Made by a program: the position numbers and the translations under genes
In this document: positions 23,741-35,023 of the stretch, piece after piece
Layout of the letters: each line of letters begins with the position of its first letter
Position numbering within the stretch: the first letter of the stretch is position 1
From: Adineta vaga
Lineage: Eukaryota; Rotifera
Assembly: GCA_021613535.1 (NCBI GenBank)
Contig: CP075496.1
Location: 7,812,001 to 7,876,000, forward strand
DNA: 64,000 nt
Direction of reading: 5' to 3'
Notes under the pieces: generated by a model
Databases searched by the model: none
Told to the model about the DNA's origin: nothing
What the model saw: only the letters and a program-made list of their open reading frames with translations

Positions 23741-25503
23741 CAATCGATCAATATGCTTGTGTAACACATCGATCTGCACAGTAAGTGCTTACACATGCAT
23801 ATGTATATGTGTGCATGCACACACATGATAATGATCAACACATCATCGATCGTTTTCAATTGTCGACTATGTACTATCACATAATGAATAACTACTTTCA
23901 ACTTGACTTGAGCAATTTTTCATAAAAAAAAAACGAGATGTACAAAAAAAATCTTAATGATCATATTTCAAAATAAAAGTCATGTAATCATTGAATCTTA
24001 TTAAAATATTTTACTTAGCGCTAAAACTTCAAAGCAATGATGATCTTTTAGATGATTCACTTCGATATTATTTTAAGTGCAGAGAACAAGTATAAGATTT
24101 TTTTTTGTCTCGAAAAATATTACGAACGAATAAAGTATTCGATAATTTTAACTATAAGTAGCTTAATTATCTTGAATTTTGATGATTGAGTTTGTATATA
24201 AGCTCGATGGGATTTAGTCATATGATACTAAGAAGCAAAAAAACCGATCTTTTTCAAAAGATATTATATCATCATTAATGACAAGGAGAATGAACTTCTT
24301 GTCTGTTTGATACATAATACTAATGATAAAAAAATAATTGTTGCTATGTATAGTTGAACTTTTTGTTAATCGATAAAGAAAAAAGGAATTTCTGTGTAAT
24401 AACTTAGATCGAAAGTCATTAGAATTAGAATGATTAGTCTAGTATTTAAAAGGATAATGTCTTTACCAACTGTGATTATAATAAACAAAAACGTACCGTC
24501 TATCAATATATGAAAATCATACAATAGTATTTTTGCGTTGATAAATAATCTGAAAAATAAATTGAAAATAAATCTTCTGAAAATTATGAAGAGAAACGTT
24601 TTGTCAAAGGAAAAGCGGTAAATGCTAACGATCAAAGATATTCATATAATCAGTATTTATTCCAAAGAGACCTTCATCAAATAATAAATAATATTTAACG
24701 CCTAATTTTATCTGTTTGAAAACATCAACCAGTTTTAGTTAGTTTATTCCATTAGATCTACTATCGCTTCTTTCTATCGAATCATATGGGATAATTTCAA
24801 AAAGTTGTCATGCTTGGATATACATTGATTTGTATTCTTCATTTAATATCAAACCATAAACCTTCTTCAAAATCTCCGATAATTTTCATCTCATAGAAAC
24901 TCTTTTTCCAAAGTAGTTATACATTTCATTACTAATAAAACAATTCAACTGTGCCTATTCTCATTAATAAATAAATAAATTCTGTTTTTTTTCTTGTCTT
25001 TTAGTTGAAAAATCAACTGAATCTGTTCTGTTTTATCAACATTGAAAAGTATCAAAGGCGAATAAAACAGAAGAGACAAATATGTATAGCAACAAAAAGA
25101 AAACCACAGACAAAGAATAAAGAAAAGAAAAACAAAATATATATATATATATATGTGTATCTATATATTGATTTTTTCCTCAAAAATTTCTTTTTGTTTT
25201 CTTTTCGAAGATAAACGGTTCACCAGAAAGGAACACATGCACAGAAAAAATACACATCCCTGAGCTATCAGTCGAATGGGAAATGTAATATAGAAAAATA
25301 GTAAGAGAAGTTAAAGTTGAAGAAGAACAAGAGAAAGAAAAATGAACAAACCAGGTTAGCCAAGCAATAAACATACACACACGCGCGCGCGTGTGCATAC
25401 ATGCACAACAAGAGTTGTTCCAGTACAATAATATAGAAATATAAGTTAAAGAAATAGAATAACCGAAAAAAAACTCTTTCTGTTTCTTTGAATTTTTTAT
25501 ACA
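23741..25503. other. Gene-free interval with simple repeats
   Basis: About 1.76 kb between the ends of two convergent genes. It is AT-rich, with an (AT)n tract near 25138-25155 and an alternating CA/CG/TG palindrome at 25378-25395. No exon was supported. Confidence 0.55.
25378..25395. repeat. 18-bp alternating purine-pyrimidine palindrome
   Basis: A perfect palindrome made of CACA, a ten-base CG alternation and TGTG, inside a longer CA/TG alternation. It is the longest CpG run noticed in an otherwise AT-rich window and is a classic Z-DNA-prone pattern. It lies about 110 bp downstream of the BICRA-like stop codon. Confidence 0.75.
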
Positions 25504-28500
25504 TCAAGAAAAGCCGAGCAAGTTCTGGACGGCACGTGAAGCTTCATCATCTTGTGGTTGATTATTATCTTGATGATGATTATCAATATCAAGATCATCA
25601 AAGAGAAAATTTGCTGATTCTGATATGTCAATAGGATTTTCATGTTGTTCGATAACACCACAATCAACAATGGAATTAATTGCTAATTGAGTTTCATCTG
25701 TTGTTCGAATGCTTTCGTCTGGTGCTGGATCACTATTAAATAAATCATTGTAATCAGCATCAGACATGGCTGTTCCTAGATTATAATTTGAAGCATTTGA
25801 AAGAAAATCATATGTCGAAGGAGGTGGAGAAGAAATTTCATCAATAATTGGAACAGCACTTGGCCTGTCTAAAAATAAAAATTTAAAAGACAAATCAGAT
25901 TTTTATATAGAATAATTATTAGGAGGAAAAATTTACTTTCAATATCAACTGCACGTCGTTTTCTTGTTTCATAATCACTTTTTTCAATTTCTAACTGTTC
26001 ACGAAGATCATCAAGTTGCATTTTTTCCAATAAATATTTATCATAAGATTCATTATTCGACTAGAATTGAATAAAATAAATAAGTTTTTAAAAACAAAAG
26101 AACATTGATTAAGAAATTTTACATGATCATTACAGACAGCAAATCTCGATATAGATTCATTGATACGTTCACTGGCGGTTAATAAACGTCGGGCTTCAAT
26201 TTCAAAAGATTCATCAACTGAAAAACAAAATTATCAACAAATTTTATGTAAGAAGTGAAATTGTAACTTTTGTATTGCTTACATTGTTGACATTCATCTT
26301 CTGTAGGTTCATAAGCGGGTGGTGCAGGTTTAGTAAATACATGATAGCGTGTTAAACGTTTTATAGCATCACCACGTGTTAAAAATCGCGATTTAAAATC
26401 TGGTTTTAAGACATGCGTTTGATCTTTACGTAGTTGTTGACCAATTCTAAAGATTTATATCAAAATATAGAAATACAAAGTATGATAAAAAAAAATGGAC
26501 TTACAAATCGGCACTTGATATGCGCAAAGAACGTGTGGTATTTGCATTGGCAGTATTCAGTACTGTGGTTGTCGTAGCTACTGTGGAACCAGGTGGAGCA
26601 CCTAATAATATTTTCGTTCGAGGATTCTAAATGAAATATTACTTTATTTTCATTAGGAATTTTTAAGAAACTGATGAAACTTTAATACGCAAAAACTATT
26701 TAAAAAGACGATGACGCGACTCTTTGTCTCATTTATATTAATTGCAAACTAACCACAGTCAATGTCGTTGTTGTATTCACTCCACTGGCTGCATTTTTTG
26801 CTAAATATTTCGGTACTAATTCTCTTTGTCCTCGAGCAAATTGTTGTTGTTTATCAGTAGATAAAGCAGCTATTTGCATATCTAATTTTTGTATTTGAAG
26901 TTTTTGTTCAAATGATAATTCCATTGGTAGAATACCATGAGTCTAGAATATTAAAAAAAAAACATTTTTCAATATTATTATGATAAAAACATAAAATTAT
27001 GATTTTACTTGTAAATCCGGTAAATTCACATGACGTAATTTTTTTAATACAGCATTCAATAATTCATCTTGTTTTGCAAGTGGTAATTGTATTAATGTTG
27101 TACCATTTGATTTTTGTTGTGTTCCTGAAATTAGAGTCGTTGTTGGTTGTAATGGCGCTGTCGTTGTTGTAACCGGTGATTCACGTTTAACTGATGGATT
27201 GGATGATAATGTATTTAGTGTTGTGGATTGATCAAGTAAACGTTGACGATGTTGACCACTAATTCGAGATTGTTCAACTGATTGTGATAAAGTTTCACGA
27301 TAACGTATAATTCGTGTACAAAATTCACGGTCTTTTTCAGTTGAGGAATGGATTTGAGAGAGATATGTATCAATTAATGTAATTTGTTTTTCGGCATCTA
27401 TAGAAATATTTAAGGATAAGTGTATTCAAACAAGAATAAAATGAATCATACCATTTCCATTGGTTTGAAGATCATTTACTAATTGAGTAGTTAGATCACT
27501 GTTCGTTGATACAGATAAATCTTCATTAAACGAGGGGAAAAAAGCTTACAATCGAAATAATCAGTTTTAATTTACTTTTATCAATTGATTTCGAAAGAAT
27601 ATTATCATTATTTGATACTTGAACTATTATATTACCGGTTTGTGCTTTGGATAATATGGGAGTTCCTGGTCTTTGTCCACCAGATAACATCATCAAACTG
27701 AAAGCAAAGATAATATTGAAATTTAATATAAAAACTGAGAATACATACTTTGTTGTTGGACTACTTGTTATTGTTGATGGCGATGATGTATTTGATGGAC
27801 GAACAAATCGTAATGTCGTTGCTACTGGTGAATTATTATTCAAAGAATTTTGTAATAGAATCGATCCTGTACCTAAAAGAAAATAAAAAGATCGAGAATT
27901 TGAACATTTCTCCGAGTAACCATCTTACTATTCTGAGATGCACCATTGTGTAAGATCTGTGTTGATGTAGCTGGTTGACTAACAGTTGTTGTCGTTGTAG
28001 AAGACTTTAAAGAATTATATGAATCAAAATTGAAAATGAATATTTATGAAATAGTAACTACCGTTGCTGATTGCTGTGTAGACGAATATTTTTGCTGTAA
28101 AAGTTTCGTAAACATACTCAATGGTATCAATGTTTGATTGCCATTGATATTAATTGCAACCATTTGTTGCTGATTTGTTGTAGTCGTCGTTTGAACAGCT
28201 GGTTGTTGTTGTTGAATAACTGTTTGGTTCAAAATCACATTAACATTTGTCTGGGAACCAATCGTTTGATTAAGTACTCTTGCTGTATCATTTGGATTGA
28301 CTTGTTGTTGTTGCTGCTGATGCTGTTGTTGTTGTGGTGGTGGTGGTGGTGCTTGTTGTGTTTGTGGAAGATTTGTTAACGATGGATTTGTATTAAAATT
28401 AAATGTATTCTGTGTTATTTGTACATTAGTATTATTAGTTGTGTTTTGATTATAAATATTATTTCCAGTGGGATTGAGGTTATTTGTAGAGGATCGACTT

Positions 28501-28741
28501 TGATCACTAGCATTAGTTAATATACGTTGAGATCCAGGAGTATTGGATGACTAGAAACGGAAAATGAAAAATATAAACAAAGACAAAAGAAGAAAAGTAT
28601 TCTCGTTACAGATTTTGCTGATGAACGCAGAAAAGCATCGAGTGCAGCTGGATCTCTGGAAAAGATTACAAAGAAATGAAATAAAAGGATTGAAAATAAA
28701 ATTTACTGAATAATGTCGATAATTGATCGACCTTGACTCAT
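25504..28741 (-). CDS. BICRA: BICRA/GLTSCR1 homologue, ncBAF chromatin-remodelling subunit
   Basis: Fourteen exons on the minus strand (28741-28707, 28655-28610, 28550-28062, 28004-27929, 27872-27749, 27697-27576, 27520-27452, 27397-27009, 26942-26754, 26626-26505, 26446-26283, 26217-26123, 26060-25937, 25868-25504) give 802 residues. In animals this family is the defining subunit of the non-canonical BAF (GBAF) remodeller. The N-terminus SIIDIIQDPAALDAFLRSS matches the vertebrate BICRA start (LLDVICDPQALNDFL). A long Gln/Asn/Thr-rich region follows. The GLTSCR1 region near residues 470-690 includes FLTRGDAIKRLTRYHVF, then FEIEARRLLTASERI and a charged helix. The C-terminus holds AINSIVDC and an acidic stretch ending EASRAVQNLLGFS. 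It is shorter than the vertebrate proteins. One stretch between 27521 and 27575 is a short intron whose acceptor (TGAAG) is weak. Confidence 0.82.
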
Positions 28742-29731
28742 GATTTTGTAGGTCGCTAAAATAGAAAAAAAGTAAAATGTTGATAGCAAAAACCGTCATA
28801 AATATAATCAAAGAAATATTCTACCAGAATTTAATGAAATTAATCATCTAACATAAAGAAAAGTTTTCTTTAATTACAGAATATTACATCTAGAAAAGAA
28901 CTGTTCAATAAAAATCTATTCTTTGAATTTTAAGGAGTTAAATGAGGTGCAACACATGAGAAGTTTTTCAAATCATAACCTTATTCAAATTTTTTTCTTT
29001 CTTTTGTTTATTTTTTTTGTCAAAATAGAGATCATCGATTGTTCTTTAATTGAGGTTACGTTTTTTGAACTCGTGAACCGCGCTATTTTTCTAATACTGG
29101 ACAAGGCCAAAAATAGAGAAAAAGAGAGAACAATTCTGTGACTCATTTACAAGACCTCACTTTGCTTTCTTGTCGGATCTATCTCTCTCTTTCTCTCTCT
29201 CTCTCGCCTTCTTTATTGAAAAAAAATATATATCGAAAGAGAGAGATTTTTCTCCTATCGCCATCTTGTCAGTCTGATGTTGTTTGTGTTTTATAAAACA
29301 TCATTGAAGAGGCATTGTCAACGCTTTTCATAACTCATAAGTAAAAGATAATTAAAGAGTAACGAAGATTTTTTCGAAGTTTATTAGAGAAAAAAAGAAT
29401 CATTGGTAAAAAGAATCATGGTGAAAAATAATCTTGACAAATATGAATAAAGATGGCGCTATATAGAAATGAACGAAAACTACGTAATAATGAGTCAAAA
29501 TATTGATTCAGTTCACGTGTGTCATTCTTTCTTGGTTGGATAATTTATCGAAGAAAAAGAAGGACAATCAGTGGACAAGCTGTTACTTTGTTATTTTGTA
29601 AACAAATGATTCATTGATCTTAATTTCTTCTAACTATATTTATCTGAAATGTACTAAATCACAATGTTTTCCGTATAACTACTGTACAATATGTCTTAGT
29701 TTATTTGATATATTGTTTATTTTATTTCATA
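28742..29731. other. Divergent intergenic region
   Basis: About 1 kb between the BICRA-like start (minus) and the RNase T2-like start (plus). A CT/GA-rich region around 29180-29260 with TCTCTCTC and GAGAGAGA on either side of a short AT spacer could pair as a weak inverted repeat and could hold GAGA-type sites. No exon was supported. Confidence 0.5.
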
Positions 29732-31755
29732 ATGGTGCTATTCAAACATTTATATTTGATATTATCAGTGATATTTCTCATATATATTAATTATTCTATT
29801 GGTGAATTAAATGATTCAACAATTGATTGCTTACAAGGACCTGACTTTTGGTGTTTAAATGAAACGACTGAATTACTATGTAATTTCAACAATAAATCAA
29901 TAGGTTTATGTGGATATACAAATAAACGTTGTCAGATAAAAACTGGTAATATTCTAATCAATTCTAATATAATATCTTTATCATTCGAATTTTTCCATCG
30001 TTTATCCTAGGTGATGAATTTTGTAAATCATCTCCACCAGCTCAACAACAACCAGCATTACAATTTAATGGAGGTTTAACAGGTGTTGATGATGATTATT
30101 TTTCATATTATATTCTCAGTTTATATTGGCCACCATCAAGTTGTCCAGAACGATACAATGAATCAAAAGATTTACTAGGTTATTTTTGTTCACCATATAC
30201 AGATTTAGATCAACCAGGTAGAGAAAGATTAGTTTTACATGGTTTATGGCCAACGTTTTCTACGGATGGAAATTATCAAGGTTGGCCACAATTTTGTTCA
30301 TCGGGATATAAAGATTGGTCTAGTTGTCATATTAATGGAAATCGATGTCCATGGACAAACACTACTCGAAGTGATTTTTCACAAGGAAATTATGAATATT
30401 GTTTATCAAGTGAAAATATCACGGATTGTCTTGTTAATGGAAAAGAAATTCTTGAACCTGAAAGAGAACGTTTAAAAATATTAGCACCTGGATATCTAAA
30501 TAGACACAATTTATTTATCAATCATGAATGGACAAAACATGGTAAATAGGAAAATCATTGATTTTCTCATTTGATTCGAATGATCTTGTTTTTCCTTCTC
30601 CTCTGATATCAAAGGCTCGTGCTGTTCATCATCATTTGGTCATAATATATCCAATTATTTAACACATATGCTCGATTTAGCTGATATGCAAACACAACCG
30701 GGTAGTTTAACTTATGAGGTAAAGATAAAATAGAATTTCATTACACTGATGAAGCTGTTTCCATCAGTTATGTAATATTAATAGACGTTTGTAATTAGGG
30801 ATGTTTCTGTTACTTAAGTCAGTCAATCTTCTCGTAAATGATTAAAGAACAAATGCTAGAGAATATTGTCGTAAAATAATGAACTGTAACTGAAAAGAAG
30901 ACATGTATTGATCTTCCGGAAAATCATTCTTGGATGATAGATATGATTGACAAAAGGAAATTGTCTTGTTGTAATGCACACGAAGATATTCATCATCTCT
31001 CTTTCGATGTATGCTTTTTGGCAATAACATATGTTAAATCATCAAGAAATAATGAGAACGTGTAAATATGACGTTTTATCTTACATGATTTCTCATTTTG
31101 AGAAATGATGATCTATAGTTTTCTATATGAAATATCTAATGAGTTTTTACTGAATAACTTCGTTTAAGATTGGCAGACAAAGTACATAACAACTATTAAA
31201 TATAAAATAAAAGAAAGTCTTATGACTGATTTAGATACATAGATAGATCATTTTCATCCTCTTTAGATATATCCTATACATTATATTGTATATTTTGGCA
31301 TTGATATCGTCTTGTTTTCGATCAAACTCGATATTTTTCATCTCTAATAGATCATTATTTATTTTCTTTAGCATATTCAACGTTATGCTGGAGAAAAAAT
31401 CGGTTTAAGTTATCTGATATCTCTACTTAATCAAACAGCGATCATCAATTGTAACAACAGATGTGAACTTGAAGAAGTTTGGATGTGTATGAGTCGTCAA
31501 TATCATACAGGTTTACCAAACCAATTAATACCTTGTCCATTAGGCGCTTTTCATACAAGTGATTCGTGTCAAAAATCTCGATGTGAATATGTCTATATTC
31601 CTTTACGAAAAAAATCTCCATTTCCAAAAGATATCGATACAGATTTTATTCCAACTCTATGGACAAAACTTGTATTTATTATTCTGATATTAATGTTCGT
31701 AAAACTCCTTGTAGTTTTTTGTGGTGGTTGTTACGCTTATTTTCTTTCCTACTAG
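29732..31755 (+). CDS. Saposin A-like / RNase T2 fusion with C-terminal membrane anchor
   Basis: Four exons: 29732-29945, 30011-30541, 30615-30718 and 31372-31755, giving 410 residues. The start at 29732 gives a clean signal peptide (to about residue 25). Residues 33-70 show a small Cys module, CLQGPDFWCLN with later C residues, matching the saposin A-type pattern C-x-x-G-P-x-x-W-C. RNase T2 follows, with both active-site segments intact: LHGLWP (CAS I) and HEWTKHGSCC (CAS II). It should therefore cut single-stranded RNA in the lumen of secretory or lysosomal compartments or outside the cell. The C-terminal 30 residues form a hydrophobic helix (KLVFIILILMFVKLLVVFCG), predicting membrane tethering, which is unusual for this normally soluble family. 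The third intron (30719-31371, 653 nt) is much longer than the others. Confidence 0.88.
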
Positions 31756-31909
31756 TCAATTATCTGTATAGTGAAGTATGATCTGTTTGTTTCCCGTTTG
31801 TGAATAAATAAAGACTATTTTGGATATTATATTTTTTATCAAAGAAGGGAAATAAATGAACAAAAAAAGGTTAAAGACTTCTCTTTAGTTCAAATGAATC
31901 TGCTTTGTT

Positions 31910-32368
31910 TTAACGATGTTTTTTCGCAGCAGCTTCGCGTAATGATTCAATATCGTCTTCAGTTATTTCAACAAGTTGACTGATTAGTTTTGTTTCATTG
32001 AGTAATGCTAAATAAAGTTGATCGACTTTTGGACGTTTTGGTTCAGGTAGTGGTACTAATTTACGAGTTTTTGGATCAATTATTTGTCCACCACTACCAG
32101 TTTGCATATAATGAAAACAAGGCTCCTCTCGTTCAATCGTTGAACCACGTATTTGATCATATTTTTCGAATTCAAGTGTATAATAATCGGTTGGTGGTAA
32201 CGAACGTGTTGACATACCTATATAAATATATACTCAGATGTGATATCTTTTCTGTCTATCGCGATCGAAAAACAAACCTTTCTTATAATCGCTTAAAGGA
32301 CCAATAAATGCATAATCATAATTCGGCACTAATCGAATACCTTCATCTCGACCTGTAAGTATACCCAT
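31910..32368 (-). CDS. Small conserved-looking protein, unrecognised
   Basis: Two exons on the minus strand, 32368-32278 and 32217-31910, encode 132 residues. Splice sites are clean and the frame is continuous across a Gly codon. The N-terminal third has IRLVPNYDYAFIGPLSDY, the middle is Pro/basic-rich (KTRKLVPLPEPKRPK) and the C-terminus is a charged helix ending KKHR. No signal peptide or membrane segment is visible. Composition and codon use look coding, but the family was not recognised, so no function is given. It is convergent with the RNase T2-like gene, the two stops being only about 155 bp apart. Confidence 0.72.
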
Positions 32369-35023
32369 AATTGAATAAATCTAAAATACTGAAAAAAAGA
32401 ATGAGCAATTGTTAATATGAGAATGTCAATTTACTTTTGATTCTTCTTATTATATTATCGGATCTTGTGCCAATCGTTAGCAGTCGCAATGCTCTCTTTC
32501 TCTTAGCTAATGAGTCGATGTTCTCTGTATATTACTTTCTTTTTTCTCGCAATTTCTCTCTCTCTCTCCTTCACTGTAATACTCTCTTTTTTGCGAGAGC
32601 TATAAAATTCTCTCTTTAACTCTACGTCAAGATCGTACAAAAAAGGGGCTCGAGAGAAAATTGTTTATACATGTCTCTTTTTTTTGTTGAGATTATCGAC
32701 GTTTATAGATGATCTAAGATTGGTATACATCTCGTTTTTCTTATTATGAAATAGATAGGTGCTGACAGATTACCGTAACAAGCAATTGCGACTTATACTT
32801 GCGCACTTGAATATCTCGTGTAACGTCGCTGATCGAAATTAACTATACTTGCAGTTAACTAAATAAAGAAAATCTCTTTTTTTTTCTTGTCATCTACATT
32901 CTCAATGTCAAGCTTGTTGTTGAATGTCACAATAAAAAGATATTGAACAACAAGGAAGAGAAATATATTCAGAAAATGGATACTTCTTATCAAGGCATTT
33001 TAGACGTCTTACTGTTTGATACAGTCACCTTCGGAGGGTACTTATTAACGGTACATCAACGGAAATATAGAACAGAAGTTCGAAGACAGCTGGATGCGTC
33101 ATTACAAACACCATCCGAATAGATACGTTTATTTATCTAGATTAGAAAAAGAGAATATTCAGTTGACCGAATGACATTCAATATATCATACTGTTATCGT
33201 CAGATTTGCGCTTATAGAAAGATCAAGTTGGTGATACTAAGCTTATTAGAAAGAAGTTTCTATTGCTAATATTTATACACATAATGTGTCAAAAACTGTC
33301 AAGAAAAATAGAAACAAATATTATCAATAGAATTCAAGTCATTTAATCGTTCTCGATTAATAATCAGCGTTTTATTTAACATCTTTTCCAGTACTATGCA
33401 TGTGTGTCAACATGTCAACAATAAATAAATGAATTCATTTTGTTTATAATACGATATAGCGGGAGAAAAAAAATCCAAGGTCTATTCATAATATTATCGA
33501 AATAGTATCAATATTTCAATAGTTATGACTATTTTACATAGAAGAAGATCGATGATTATATAAAATGAGTTTCTTTCGGAATTTTATCAAGAATATAAAC
33601 CATGACAGCATATCATTTGAAATATTTACTGAATATTATAATCATTTTTATTTCAAAGTTCTAAGATGATCTACATATGATTAAAAAAAGTGCGCTATCG
33701 GCAAGGACGCATGTGATATATCGATCGAACTAACGACTGGAAAAAAACTGACTGACAGGTCGACCGTTATCTGTCAACTCTAACATTACATGTACAATGG
33801 GATATTTAATCATCATTAAACTATATTTATGTGCTCTAGTAGCTGTTTTTTCTTGTTTCTCAATTCTATGTATGTGTATATGTGTGTCGAAAGAAGAAGC
33901 ATCTGTAAACTGTTACTATTTATTGTCTTTCAATCAACGACAAACAATTATATTTCGATCTATGTATGTTTTTAACTGAAATGTTGATAATTTATCAATT
34001 GTAACAAAATAGTTATCCTAAATTTTGTTGTACTAGCCTATTTATTGAATGTACCCGAAGTATACAATTATATTTGATGGACTAAAACAGTAACTAATTC
34101 TTTTGACGTGTTTGGCACATCTTGTTTTTTACAATTTGTAATCTATAGTTAAATCAATGATCCATTAAAGAGAAGACTGTATTCATATATATACATATAT
34201 ATATATATATACTTGCCTTCAGAGAAAAAGTGTCAGTATCATATAGGAACTTTTCTAATATGTTCAGGAGAATAGTCGATCGATGAGAACTAATGCAAAT
34301 TATTTTAGATATTAATAATAATCAACATTTTCAAATGTTATTGACGTAACAATATATTATTTTACAATTTCAAGAACTATAATTTTTCTTTTTGATTCTT
34401 AATTATTTGTTTGATTTGTTGTTCAACTTAATTATCTTAGCGAAAAAAATCATAGGTTTACATATGATGAAAGATGTATCTGTGTTGAAATACTTCAGAA
34501 ATCTTATCATAAGTAATGATTATTATCTTGTCCCACTATCGATTGAATTGATGATTTGTATACGCGTGTATATTAATTATAGCAGACGATTCTTCTGTTT
34601 CTTTGTAAAATCTTTCGATTTAAATAGTTGATGTACGTCTTTCTTCTTTGCTGTGCAAAAAGATGAAATAAATTAGGAATGATTGATGATAATCATAGTA
34701 TTGTGTTGTATTTGACTTGCTTTCATATATTTATTCATTATATCTGATACTTTTCTCTTTTTCGTCAATTGTTTTCATTTATTCTCTGCGACTGGTATTT
34801 CAGTTTTCTTCGAATAGAACTACCAATAGAATATTATCTAGTACTTCGACAAGTTGAATAAAGATATTCTGATATGTTCATTATTTGTCTATAGAATTGC
34901 AATCTTCGCTGATGAACTCTCTATGGTAGTCAAATACAAATGAATTAGTTTCATTTTATCTATTAACTAGGAAAAGCAAAAATATTTTAACGAATAAAAG
35001 TAGACTGTCTGTTGATTTGTAAA
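32369..35023. other. Gene-free 2.65 kb interval
   Basis: It contains a C/T-rich stretch near 32540-32620, an (AT)n tract around 34185-34212 and slightly more GC-rich islands near 33000-33120 and 33690-33780. A 60-residue frame at 33797-33979 begins with a hydrophobic stretch but lacks other support. No other exon candidates. Confidence 0.5.
34185..34212. repeat. AT dinucleotide tract
   Basis: TATATATACA followed by an uninterrupted TA alternation. Confidence 0.8.

Noticed and set aside
28134-28379. Leu/Trp-rich plus-strand frame
   Set aside because: It is antisense to the Gln-rich region of the BICRA-like gene; CAG/CAA runs read as Leu/Trp runs in reverse.
29180-29260. TCTC and GAGA blocks as a possible mobile-element terminal repeat
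   Set aside because: The arms are simple repeats with only a short AT spacer, no target duplication and no internal gene.
33797-33979. 60-residue frame with a hydrophobic, signal-like N-terminus
   Set aside because: No second exon, promoter or homology cue. The following residues are Cys/Tyr-rich noise typical of AT-rich DNA. Kept only as a weak possibility.
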